This document shows positions 1 to 6,957 of a stretch of DNA of 64,000 nt, in pieces. The DNA is from SFHK01 sp045538305. Lineage in GTDB: Bacteria; Bacillota; Clostridia; Christensenellales; Aristaeellaceae. Position 1 is the stretch's first letter. Each line of letters starts with the position of its first letter. A program made the position numbers and the translations under genes. The stretch covers positions 1 through 64,000 of the forward strand of contig JAZSRC010000046.1 of assembly GCA_045538305.1 (NCBI GenBank), read 5' to 3'. Under the pieces are notes generated by a model, which was not told the origin of the DNA, did no database searches, and saw only the letters and a list, made by a program, of their open reading frames with translations.

Positions 1-245
1 GTAATCCCTGCCTAACAAGCAGGTGTTTTCTTTTTGGGAGGCCTATTCTCATGTTCTTGAGATGGAACGGCTCCGTTTCTTTGGCGGCTTTGAAAAAGGA
101 ACGTCTTTCGCTTGAAAAACGCTCCTTTTTCAGTGCCCTTAGTATGCATGCGTTTTCCCGTATGTATCTGAGAAAACATCGAAAAAAGAGAGAAGACGGT
201 TTACAGCGTTCCTCTCTTCGTGTTTACCGGTGATCTGCGCCTATC
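1..245. other. Left-edge non-coding stretch, no gene recognised
   Basis: I see no convincing gene here. Positions 5-35 hold a short GC hairpin followed by a T-rich tail, which would fit the terminator of a transcript entering from the left. Positions 92-131 hold a second stem of 13 pairs with one mismatch; its left arm is A-rich and its right arm T-rich, so it could terminate transcription on either strand. It lies downstream of the J-domain gene on the minus strand. A 60-codon open frame at 51-233 lacks a ribosome site and crosses this stem, so I do not call it a gene. The stretch could also be the 3' part of a structured RNA, but I could not match it to a known family. Confidence 0.3.
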
Positions 246-737
246 CTATTTTATATGAAGTAGTTTTCTGAGAAATCCGAATCGCTTTTTCAGCGGAGCC
301 AGCTTTGCATTCTGAAGTGCACGGCGGTATTCGCCGCTTTCCGGATCTTTTTTCGAGGCGATTGAAAAATAGGTGGCAGCTTTATCATAATCCTTTCGCT
401 GATAGAGCATAAGGCCGAAATGATAGTGCCATTCTGCGTCGCGCTCAACCATAGCGCTCATCAGTTTGCGTGCGCGCGAAAGCTGTCCGGCTTCAATCAA
501 AAACCGGATTTCCTGAAAGCGGTCGCCGCCTGCGGGCGGAACCGACGCATGGGCATGACTGACAAGGGCATTATAGGCAATGTTGATGTCGATCATCTTA
601 TTCTCCGCCCATGCGCGTTCAGGCCCTTCCGGATAACGGTCGGGGTGCCATTTGCGCGCCAGCAAGCGATAAGCGGAGTGGATTTCTGACGGATCCGCAT
701 TTTCCTTTATGCCGAGCGTTTCATAATACTGTTTCAA
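246..737 (-). CDS. J-domain (DnaJ-like) protein with TPR-like C-terminus
   Basis: This is a J-domain co-chaperone-type protein of about 163 residues. The N-terminus shows a J domain (start YYETLG, then the diagnostic HPD in KWHPDRYP), which stimulates the ATPase of DnaK. The C-terminal half is helical and resembles one or two TPR units (FGLMLYQRKDYDKAATYF), with a basic tail. It lacks the Gly/Phe and zinc-finger regions of DnaJ, so it is a specialised J protein, not DnaJ itself. I chose the TTG start at 737 because GAGGTG lies just before it and an extended -10 (TGTTATAAT, core 769-774) would start transcription near 762, which would leave the upstream ATG at 764 outside the mRNA. Its partner is unknown. 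Confidence 0.75.
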   Translation of the reverse strand: MKQYYETLGIKENADPSEIHSAYRLLARKWHPDRYPEGPERAWAENKMIDINIAYNALVSHAHASVPPAGGDRFQEIRFLIEAGQLSRARKLMSAMVERDAEWHYHFGLMLYQRKDYDKAATYFSIASKKDPESGEYRRALQNAKLAPLKKRFGFLRKLLHIK

Positions 738-768
738 GGAACACCTCAATGTATATACATCCATTCGA

Positions 769-774
769 ATTATA
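769..774 (-). promoter_or_regulatory. Extended -10 promoter of the J-domain gene
   Basis: Read on the minus strand this is TATAAT preceded by TGT, an extended -10 element. No good -35 hexamer is seen at 17 bases. The predicted start near 762 supports the TTG start codon at 737. Confidence 0.45.
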
Positions 775-898
775 ACATGAATATAAATAAAGAGGTATTA
801 CTATTCTTGTATTTGTCATGACGAATTGGGTAAGTTTTGAAGTCAAACCAGGAAACATTGCGCATATGATATGCAGCTTTGTGCTGTAACATTCAAAA

Positions 899-958
899 AA
901 CATTCGACACGATAATCGATTGACGATCGAAAATGTCGAATGTTGTTTTTGTTTTTTG
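899..958 (+). repeat. 11-bp inverted repeat made of two 0A boxes with T-rich tail
   Basis: The arms 899-909 and 934-944 (AACATTCGACA / TGTCGAATGTT) are perfect complements around a 24-base loop and are followed by a T-rich run to about 957. It could be a terminator hairpin, a paired Spo0A site, or both. The loop itself contains another partly symmetric stretch around ATCGATTGACGATCGA. Confidence 0.5.
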
Positions 959-1082
959 GGCAAGCGAAAACGCGAACAAATCATTGATATTTGGAAAATG
1001 AGGCGGTAACCGATAGATGCAGGTGTCGAATCTACCTGCTTGTAATGTCGAAATGTCGATAATCGCCCGAATTTGTTCGACA
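899..1082 (+). promoter_or_regulatory. Cluster of Spo0A-box-like sites upstream of spoIIGA
   Basis: The 0A box consensus TGTCGAA occurs on the plus strand at 934-940, 1024-1030 and 1046-1052, with a one-base variant TGTCGAT at 1054-1060, and on the minus strand (TTCGACA) at 903-909 and 1076-1082. In Bacillus subtilis the spoIIG promoter is activated by Spo0A~P bound at such boxes. Here four of them lie about 45 to 100 bases upstream of the start inferred from the -10 at 1114-1119, so direct Spo0A control of spoIIGA-sigE is the simplest reading. The 765-1110 gap holds no gene that I can support. Confidence 0.75.
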
Positions 1083-1113
1083 CACAATCGCAGAATTACG
1101 AAACGGATCCATG

Positions 1114-1119
1114 TATAAT
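1114..1119 (+). promoter_or_regulatory. -10 element of spoIIGA
   Basis: A perfect TATAAT sits 31 bases before the chosen start codon. No consensus -35 is found at 17 or 22 bases upstream, as expected for a promoter that depends on an activator bound near the -35 region. Confidence 0.6.
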
Positions 1120-1149
1120 CCCGCTATCGAAAGGAGGACGCCGGAGCGT

Positions 1150-1920
1150 ATGCGGGTGAGCGCGGAAGGGTTTTTGATATTGAATTTCGTTATGAACTTT
1201 ACGGTGCTTATGCTGTCGTCTCGCGGAACGTGGTTTCTTCGTATCCGAAGGCTGCTTGCGGCGTCTTTTTTTGCTGCTGTATACGCGCTTTTGGATGCAA
1301 TGAAAGGCTTGCCCTTATGGTCAGACGCCATATCGCTGGCCGGAATGCTGTTGATTGCATTTCCGAAAAGCGATCTAAGGCTGTTTTCAAAAGCAGCTGT
1401 ACTGACAATGGGAATCGCCCTGTCGATAAGCGGAATCATCCGTGCGCTTCTGGTAAGCGGTTTGGGAGCATTTTTATCAAGCGCTATCGGAGTAATGGGC
1501 GGTTTTATGCTTGCTTATGTGCTCGGAGGCGGGCGATTAAGCGGCGGCCGCAGACTGGATGTCAGAGTACGTGCAAGAGTATTCAGCCGTGTTCAGGAAT
1601 TTACAGCGCTTGTAGATACAGGAAACCTTCTTACCGAGCCATTGAGCGCGCTGCCTGTATTGATTGCAGATGAACGCGCGCTTGGCAAAGCTCTTTTTGA
1701 GATTGCCAAACAATACGAAGGCGTCAGACAGGTAGATTACGCCTCAGTTGGGGGAAATGGCAAAATAGCGTGCTTGAAGCCGGACAAAATAGAAGTATTT
1801 GACGGCAGAAAATGGGTACGCACGCCGGATATGTGGCTGGGCTTTTATCCGGGAAGGATGAATCGGGGCGTACATGCGCTTGCGCCGGGGAATGTGTTTT
1901 ATGCGCTTTCGAAACGATAG
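1150..1920 (+). CDS. spoIIGA: Sigma-E processing aspartic protease SpoIIGA
   Basis: This is the membrane protease that cleaves pro-sigma-E in the mother cell early in sporulation. The N-terminal half (about residues 1-130) is a run of hydrophobic helices. The C-terminal half carries the aspartic-protease signature ALVDTGNLL followed by EPLSALPV, where the Asp of DTG is catalytic and works in a dimer, as in retroviral proteases. At about 256 residues it is slightly short of the roughly 300 of B. subtilis. I chose ATG 1150 because AAGGAGG lies at 1131-1137; an in-frame ATG at 1111 overlaps the -10 box. The product of the next gene, sigE, 19 bases downstream, is its substrate. The usual sigG is not next to it here. 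Confidence 0.9.
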   Translation: MRVSAEGFLILNFVMNFTVLMLSSRGTWFLRIRRLLAASFFAAVYALLDAMKGLPLWSDAISLAGMLLIAFPKSDLRLFSKAAVLTMGIALSISGIIRALLVSGLGAFLSSAIGVMGGFMLAYVLGGGRLSGGRRLDVRVRARVFSRVQEFTALVDTGNLLTEPLSALPVLIADERALGKALFEIAKQYEGVRQVDYASVGGNGKIACLKPDKIEVFDGRKWVRTPDMWLGFYPGRMNRGVHALAPGNVFYALSKR

Positions 1921-1939
1921 GCGGCAAAGGAGGAATAGT

Positions 1940-2656
1940 ATGAGCATGGCAGCTGTGCAGATGGTGGGTCGATCGGTATATGGGTTGATAGTCAGATTGA
2001 GAAGAGGTACGGTGGCATATATCGGCGGAAGCGACATGCTGCCGGAGCCGCTTACGCGCGAAGAGGAGGAACGGCTGGTCAGACGGTCGGATGCAGGAGA
2101 CGAGCTTGCAAAAGCATCTTTGATTGAAAGGAATTTACGGCTTGTTGTGTTCATTGCCCGGAAATTTGAAAATACGGGGCTTGGAATTGAAGATCTGATA
2201 TCAATCGGCGCAATAGGGCTTATTAAGGCGGTCAATTCTTTCAAACTGGATAAACAGATTAAGCTTGCTACATATGCCTCGCGCTGTATAGAAAACGAAA
2301 TTCTGATGGTGCTCAGACGGACCAATCGTCTGAAAATGGAGGTATCCTTTGATGAACCGCTGAATACGGACTGGGATGGAAACGAACTTTTGCTGTCGGA
2401 TGTGATGGGAACGGAGCCGGATCTGGTATCGCGGGATATAGAGGCTGATGAGGAGAAACGCGCGCTCCATGCGGCGATTGAGAAGCTGAACAAGCGGGAA
2501 AGAGAGATTATCGATTTGCGCTACGGCATGAAGGATGGAAACGAACGCACGCAGAAAGAAGTTGCCGATATGATGGGAATATCACAAAGCTACATATCAA
2601 GACTGGAAAAGAAGATCATCGGAAAACTTCACAGAGATATGCAAAAGCTTGCATAA
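1940..2656 (+). CDS. sigE: RNA polymerase sporulation sigma factor SigE
   Basis: Sigma-E drives early mother-cell transcription after asymmetric division. The 238-residue product has an N-terminal hydrophobic and basic pro-sequence (about residues 1-27) that SpoIIGA removes. Region 2 follows (RNLRLVVFIARKFE, then IGLIKAVNSF and YASRCIENEILM), and a C-terminal region 4 helix-turn-helix (TQKEVADMMGISQSYISRLE). Length and order match B. subtilis SigE (239 residues). AAAGGAGG at 1926-1933 sits 6 bases before the ATG. It is co-transcribed with spoIIGA and closed by the terminator at 2671-2700. Confidence 0.95.
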   Translation: MSMAAVQMVGRSVYGLIVRLRRGTVAYIGGSDMLPEPLTREEEERLVRRSDAGDELAKASLIERNLRLVVFIARKFENTGLGIEDLISIGAIGLIKAVNSFKLDKQIKLATYASRCIENEILMVLRRTNRLKMEVSFDEPLNTDWDGNELLLSDVMGTEPDLVSRDIEADEEKRALHAAIEKLNKREREIIDLRYGMKDGNERTQKEVADMMGISQSYISRLEKKIIGKLHRDMQKLA

Positions 2657-2670
2657 TAGAGCAGAGAATC

Positions 2671-2700
2671 AAAAAACCGGGCTTCAAGCCTGGTTTTTTG
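2671..2700 (+). terminator. Terminator between sigE and coaX
   Basis: The stem ACCGGGCTT/AAGCCTGGT is flanked by six A and six T, so it can serve both sigE (plus strand) and the convergent coaX (minus strand). Confidence 0.85.
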
Positions 2701-2707
2701 ATGAGTG

Positions 2708-3472
2708 TCATGCATTTTTTTCATATATGAGCCTCAAACCTTTCAGCGTCAGAAGGCCGTCGAGTATGTTGATTTCCGGAGCTTCCTCCTGAATCATTAC
2801 CGCCATGCCGCCGGTGGCTACTACTGTGCAATCGCTTCCAATTTCTTCCTTCATCTTGCGGATCAGGTAATTGACCATACCGATATGGCCATAAAGAATA
2901 CCGGACTGCAGATTGGCTACGGTGTTTTTGCCAATGACGGATGGGGGTTTGATCAGTTCGAAGCGCGGCAGCTTTGCCGTGCGTTCTACTATGGCGTCTG
3001 CCGTTACTTTCAGCCCCGGACAGATTGCGCCGCCCAGAAATTCACCTTTGGCGGATAAAACGCCAAAGCTGGTTGCGGTACCGAAATCGATGAAAATACA
3101 CGGGCCGCCATATATTTCATAGCTTGCTACAGCATTTGCAATTCTGTCGCTTCCCAGCTCCCGGGGATTGTCGTAGCGGATGGAGATGCCGGTTTTGATG
3201 CCGGGCGCTACAAACATGGGCGCAATGCCGAAATAGGACTGGCACATATGCTCAATGGTGAAATTGATTGTCGGTACAACCGAGGAAATAACAATTCCGC
3301 GGACGATGGACATCTCCAACCCTTTATGACTGAACAGGTTTACCATCATGATGCCGTATTCGTCGCTGGTCATGGTGCGGTTGGTGGAAATGCGCCAGTA
3401 ATTCACCATCTGCTCTCTATCAAACAACGCGCATTTTATATTTGTGTTGCCAATATCCATTGTAAGAATCAT
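2708..3472 (-). CDS. coaX: Type III pantothenate kinase
   Basis: CoaX phosphorylates pantothenate with ATP, the first step of coenzyme A synthesis; type III enzymes need a monovalent cation and are not inhibited by CoA. The protein (254 residues) shows the ASKHA fold motifs: phosphate 1 near the start (MDIGNTNIK), the family motif GSDRIANAVASY, phosphate 2 (DFGTATSF), and a Gly-rich segment near the C-terminus (VATGGMA). The start at 3472 is fixed by GGAGGAA at 3478-3484; an upstream in-frame ATG at 3520 lies inside the preceding gene. It is downstream of a vitamin-type ECF S component, so uptake and phosphorylation of pantothenate are coupled. Confidence 0.93.
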   Translation of the reverse strand: MILTMDIGNTNIKCALFDREQMVNYWRISTNRTMTSDEYGIMMVNLFSHKGLEMSIVRGIVISSVVPTINFTIEHMCQSYFGIAPMFVAPGIKTGISIRYDNPRELGSDRIANAVASYEIYGGPCIFIDFGTATSFGVLSAKGEFLGGAICPGLKVTADAIVERTAKLPRFELIKPPSVIGKNTVANLQSGILYGHIGMVNYLIRKMKEEIGSDCTVVATGGMAVMIQEEAPEINILDGLLTLKGLRLIYEKNA

Positions 3473-3492
3473 AAGCGTTCCTCCATAAGCAG

Positions 3493-4116
3493 TTATTGAA
3501 GGGATTTTTTCGTATTCCATAACGCCGCAATAATCGGGGGAACGAGCAGGAAAGCTGCAAGCGCTTCAAGCCCGCCTGCGCCGGACGCTATGATGCTCAT
3601 TATACCCCAGAAGCTTTTAATGCCAAGCTTCTCCATGAGAGCTGCGACATCAAGATTGGCAAGCTCATAAAATGCGATCATCAGCCCGAGATAAAACACA
3701 GTGTTTGTGACGGATCCTATGAAGGATGCAAACCCCAAGGAAAGGTGCTCCTGAACGTTCAATTTCAACAACAGCTTGTTGGAAAGATACGTAAATACGG
3801 GAACAAGGAGCCTTGGAATTATGCACATCAGCAGGCAATAGAGCGCGTTTTCAGCGTTCAGTGCGGCTGCAAGGCCGGAAGGCGGCGTCAGTGTGAGTCC
3901 ATATACGCTAAATACAGAGCAAAGCCCGAATATAAACCCAAGCAGAAGGCCACTTTTTAGGCCTAGAAACAGCGTACCCGCAATGACAGGGATGTGAAGT
4001 ATGGTTATGTTAATAGCACCCAGCGGAATGAGCCCGATGGGCGTTGTTCCAAGAAGCAGCGTAAGCGCGATGAACAGTGCGTTAAGAACGAGCATTATTG
4101 TGGATTTTCTTCTCAT
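3493..4116 (-). CDS. ECF transporter S component, probably pantothenate (PanT-like)
   Basis: This is a 207-residue integral membrane protein with about six hydrophobic helices and the layout of ECF-transporter substrate-binding subunits. S components recruit a shared EcfA-A'-T energy module that is not encoded here. The family is clear from the N-terminal part (LLLGTTPIGLIPLGAINIT, common in the pantothenate/folate group). The pantothenate assignment rests on coaX following 20 bases downstream in the same transcript. GGAGGT precedes the ATG. A leader of about 95 bases follows an extended -10 (4218-4223, minus strand); I recognise no riboswitch in it. Confidence 0.75.
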   Translation of the reverse strand: MRRKSTIMLVLNALFIALTLLLGTTPIGLIPLGAINITILHIPVIAGTLFLGLKSGLLLGFIFGLCSVFSVYGLTLTPPSGLAAALNAENALYCLLMCIIPRLLVPVFTYLSNKLLLKLNVQEHLSLGFASFIGSVTNTVFYLGLMIAFYELANLDVAALMEKLGIKSFWGIMSIIASGAGGLEALAAFLLVPPIIAALWNTKKSLQ

Positions 4117-4217
4117 GATGATTACCTCCGTTCAGGTTCCCGCCGGGATACCCTACGCATGATGAATATATATTGTTTTATTGTGTACGGCTCGCAAAAC
4201 GGATACCGCCATAAAGC

Positions 4218-4223
4218 ATTATA
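4218..4223 (-). promoter_or_regulatory. Extended -10 of the panT-coaX transcript
   Basis: Minus-strand TATAAT preceded by TGA. It lies back to back with the divergent promoter at 4244-4273, so the two transcripts share a control region of about 60 bases. Confidence 0.5.
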
Positions 4224-4243
4224 TCATAAATTTGCCGATACTA

Positions 4244-4273
4244 TTGCACAAATAAAGTAAAATGTGGTATGAT
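4244..4273 (+). promoter_or_regulatory. Sigma-A promoter of the VOC-cupin pair
   Basis: -35 TTGCAC at 4244-4249 and -10 TATGAT at 4268-4273 with an 18-base spacer. The start codon follows 26 bases after the -10. Confidence 0.6.
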
Positions 4274-4298
4274 AAGAAAAAATAACGGAGGAATAGGC

Positions 4299-4712
4299 AT
4301 GGGCTGCAATTGTGAAAACTGTGGCGGCGTAGTCGCTGGGCTGCATCATATCGGTATTCATGTAAAAGATGCGTCGGTTTCGGAGAAGTTCTATGTGGAA
4401 GCGCTGGGTTTTCAGAAGACGGCGGAGTTTCATAACGGAAATACGACCCTGATATTCATACAGGCCGGAAGCTGCGTAATCGAGCTGATAGAGAATGCCA
4501 ATAAAGACGAAAGACCTACGGGAACGATTGATCACGTGGCGCTTTCCGTTAAAGATATCGAACCTTTTGTCTGCAGGCTGACAGAAAAGCAGATTCGGTT
4601 TGACACCGGTGTTATTATGACCAATCCCTGGCTGTTTGGCGGCGCGAAGAATATTTTCTTCAAGGGCCCGGATGGGGAAAGAATTGAATTTTTTGAGGTC
4701 CCGGAGGTATAG
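4299..4712 (+). CDS. VOC-family (glyoxalase/dioxygenase fold) protein
   Basis: This is a 137-residue vicinal-oxygen-chelate protein of the lactoylglutathione-lyase-like group. The two beta-alpha-beta-beta-beta modules are visible, and likely metal ligands can be placed: His in GLHHIGIHV, Glu in CVIELIE, His in IDHVALSV and Glu in ERIEFFE. The substrate cannot be read from the sequence. A short cysteine-rich N-terminal tail (MGCNCENCGG) is unusual and might bind metal. CGGAGGA precedes the ATG. A cupin follows after 3 bases, so the two are co-translated. Confidence 0.8.
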   Translation: MGCNCENCGGVVAGLHHIGIHVKDASVSEKFYVEALGFQKTAEFHNGNTTLIFIQAGSCVIELIENANKDERPTGTIDHVALSVKDIEPFVCRLTEKQIRFDTGVIMTNPWLFGGAKNIFFKGPDGERIEFFEVPEV

Positions 4713-4715
4713 ATC

Positions 4716-5057
4716 ATGGTTAATCAGCGAAAGGATATGGCGCTTGATATTCGCGAAAAGATGCGCGGCGGAAACGGACAGGCTGAAATAACAAAACTGT
4801 CCGGAAAGTTGCCGGAGAATGTGCGTCTGTTTGGCGAAATCCGCCTTGCGCCCGGCTCATCCATCGGATATCATGTACATGAAAATGAAACGGAAATGTT
4901 TGCTTTCGTATCCGGCACGGGCCGCGTGCAGGATGACGGCGAGTACCGCGATGTGAAGGCGGGCGACAGCATGCTCACCTTCTCCGGACACGGACATGCC
5001 GTAGAAAACACAGGCGACGAGGATCTGGTCCTCATCGCCGTAATCGTGAAGGAATAG
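4716..5057 (+). CDS. Cupin-domain protein
   Basis: A 113-residue single-domain cupin. Motif 1 is G-x5-HxH-x3,4-E-like (GYHVHENETEMFAFVSG) and motif 2 is shorter (DSMLTFSGHGHAVENTGD), giving His/Glu ligands for one metal ion. It probably acts as a small-molecule isomerase, dioxygenase or sensor, but no substrate is indicated. It follows the VOC gene by 3 bases and ends 1 base from the convergent serine hydrolase gene, with no terminator between them. Confidence 0.8.
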   Translation: MVNQRKDMALDIREKMRGGNGQAEITKLSGKLPENVRLFGEIRLAPGSSIGYHVHENETEMFAFVSGTGRVQDDGEYRDVKAGDSMLTFSGHGHAVENTGDEDLVLIAVIVKE

Positions 5058-5058
5058 A

Positions 5059-5817
5059 TTATTCGACCAACGCAAGGCTTGCGTCCTGTATAAAGCGCTC
5101 ATACCGGGGAACGTCTACATTATTTGAAAGGAATACCGCAATAACGGGTTTATCCAGGAGGATGATTCCTGCGTCGTGAGAGGTTCCGCTGTCTTCCCCG
5201 GTCTTGTGGGCAACTTCGATGTCCAGAGGATCGAGAAAGAACGGTATTTTTCCGTTCAGGCGCTGATCGAGAAGGATGTTCAGCATCAGGCGGCTGGCGT
5301 TTTTAGAAATGAGTTCGCCGTTCGCCAGTTTCAGCAGAAAACCGCCTACGGATTTCGCGGTGATTGTGTTTTGAATCCCGCGCTTTGCGCTTTCTGAATC
5401 GAACATTTTCCGCCGCAAGCGCATGCCGGACAGTCCGTATATGTCAAGCGTTCGGTTCACGTTCTCAATTCCCAGGATATCAATCAGCATGTTGGTGGCG
5501 GTATTGTCGCTTACGATGATCATAAGCGTTACCAGATCCAGAATCGTAACCGCAAGACCGTTGTGCATATAGGTCAGCGCGCCGCAGGAAGGCACTTTGG
5601 CTTCCTGCGTAACAGTGACCAATGCGTCTTTATCGAGCGTGCCGTCTTCAAAGCAGCGGAATGCTTCGAGCATCAGCGACAGCTTGATTACGCTTGCGGC
5701 AATGAGCGGCTTACTTTCGTTAAACGAAATGGTTTCGCTTGTTGCTGTGTTCTTTATGAACATTGCAGTGTCGCCCGGGATACTTTTGATTGCTTCCAGA
5801 ATTTCGCACTTTTTCAT
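5059..5817 (-). CDS. Class A beta-lactamase-fold serine hydrolase, no signal peptide
   Basis: The 252-residue protein has the three active-site motifs of the class A beta-lactamase/PBP superfamily: SxxK (SVIK in IAASVIKLS), SDN (IVSDNTATN) and KTG (AHKTGEDSGTSHDAG). Such enzymes hydrolyse beta-lactams or related amides through an acyl-serine. There is no signal peptide or membrane segment, which is odd because beta-lactamases act outside the membrane; an intracellular peptidase or esterase role is possible. I see no clear Glu166-type ExxLN motif. AAGGAG precedes the ATG. Only 33 bases separate it from the divergent hydrolase, so its promoter must lie within that gene. Confidence 0.8.
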   Translation of the reverse strand: MKKCEILEAIKSIPGDTAMFIKNTATSETISFNESKPLIAASVIKLSLMLEAFRCFEDGTLDKDALVTVTQEAKVPSCGALTYMHNGLAVTILDLVTLMIIVSDNTATNMLIDILGIENVNRTLDIYGLSGMRLRRKMFDSESAKRGIQNTITAKSVGGFLLKLANGELISKNASRLMLNILLDQRLNGKIPFFLDPLDIEVAHKTGEDSGTSHDAGIILLDKPVIAVFLSNNVDVPRYERFIQDASLALVE

Positions 5818-5850
5818 AAATGATCAGGCTCCTTAAATGAGGTGAATGGG

Positions 5851-6771
5851 TTGAAAGAAAACTATTTCTCTTATGCGTCTCCCGCTGACGGATTGGATAT
5901 TCATGCGGTGTGCGTTGAACCGAAGGGTGAAGTCAAAGGCACCGTTCTGATGGCGCACGGCGTTATGGAATATAAGGAAAGGTATCTGGACATGATGCAT
6001 CAGCTGGCAGAGGCCGGCTTTGTATGCGCCATGAACGATCATCGCGGGTACGGGCAAAGTATCAGAAATAAGGACGACTATGGATATACATACGAGCAGG
6101 GTGCAGAAGGCATGCTGGTCGATATGCGTACGCTTGGCAACTGGATGGCAAAGCGCTTTTACGGGAAAAAGCAGTTTGTTTATGGACACAGCATGGGTTC
6201 GCTGCTGGCGCTGAACTACTTGAAAATGCATTCCCGAGAACTGCACGGCGTCGTTTTAAGCGCACTTCCGGCGAACAACCCGGCGGTAAGCATCGGAAAA
6301 CAGTATATCCGTATCTGGCAGGGCATTAAGGGCGCAAGATATCGCGATCAGACGGTTTCCAGATTGATCTTTGATCGATATACTTCACGCTTTAAGGCAG
6401 AAGGTACGCCGAATGCATGGATTAACAGCGATCCCGAACGCGTAAAAGCATACGAAGATGATCCCATGTGCGGAGGTCTTGCAACGATTGACGGTTATCG
6501 TGCGCTGATTGAGCTGCTGGCTTCTACTTATGATGCGAAAGCATATCAAAATATTCAGAGCATGCTTCCGATTGAGATTCTGGTTGGCGGCGACGATCCC
6601 TGTGCAAACGGTGAAACCGGAGCCAGAAAGGGAAGAGAGTTCCTGAAAACCGCGGGCTTCTCCCGCGCGTCTTATACGGTATATCCCGGAATGCGCCATG
6701 AAATCCATAATGAAAAGGATGGACAGCGCGTAATCAGCGATATTGTGAATCAGCTGCTTGCGTGGACGTAA
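5851..6771 (+). CDS. Alpha/beta hydrolase (monoacylglycerol lipase-like, S33)
   Basis: A 306-residue cytosolic alpha/beta hydrolase of the serine aminopeptidase S33/lysophospholipase group. The nucleophile elbow is GHSMGS, the oxyanion region is MAHGVMEYKERY, the acid is probably the Asp in VGGDDPC, and the His is in MRHEIHNE. It probably hydrolyses carboxyl esters such as monoacylglycerols. I chose the TTG at 5851 because GAGGTG (5839-5844) is 6 bases upstream; the in-frame GTG at 5842 is part of that ribosome site. A strong terminator (6802-6862) closes it. Confidence 0.85.
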   Translation: MKENYFSYASPADGLDIHAVCVEPKGEVKGTVLMAHGVMEYKERYLDMMHQLAEAGFVCAMNDHRGYGQSIRNKDDYGYTYEQGAEGMLVDMRTLGNWMAKRFYGKKQFVYGHSMGSLLALNYLKMHSRELHGVVLSALPANNPAVSIGKQYIRIWQGIKGARYRDQTVSRLIFDRYTSRFKAEGTPNAWINSDPERVKAYEDDPMCGGLATIDGYRALIELLASTYDAKAYQNIQSMLPIEILVGGDDPCANGETGARKGREFLKTAGFSRASYTVYPGMRHEIHNEKDGQRVISDIVNQLLAWT

Positions 6772-6801
6772 AACAAAAATCGATACCGCGTTGGCGATTA
6801 T

Positions 6802-6862
6802 AGCTTATGCGGGCGCAGATTAAGGCAGCAGGCCTTATGGTATGCGCCGCATAAGCTTTTTT
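6802..6862 (+). terminator. Terminator after the alpha/beta hydrolase
   Basis: A long nested stem: AGCTTATGCGG/CCGCATAAGCT extended by GCGCA/TGCGC and an inner TTAAGGC/GCCTTA pair, followed by TTTTTT. Confidence 0.85.
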
Positions 6863-6957
6863 CTGAATATGCTGATGCATTTGCGCGTTACAATCATAAT
6901 GCTGAAGGCAATATTTTGTCAAGTCGATTTATGCATAATGGCAAAGGAGGAACATAT

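Noticed and set aside
1..160. Possible 6S RNA or other structured RNA
   Set aside because: Several short stems are present, but I could not match any conserved core and the 5' end would lie outside the window.
51..233. 60-codon plus-strand open frame near the left edge
   Set aside because: It has no ribosome site, crosses a terminator-like stem and has low-complexity composition. I treat the stretch as non-coding.
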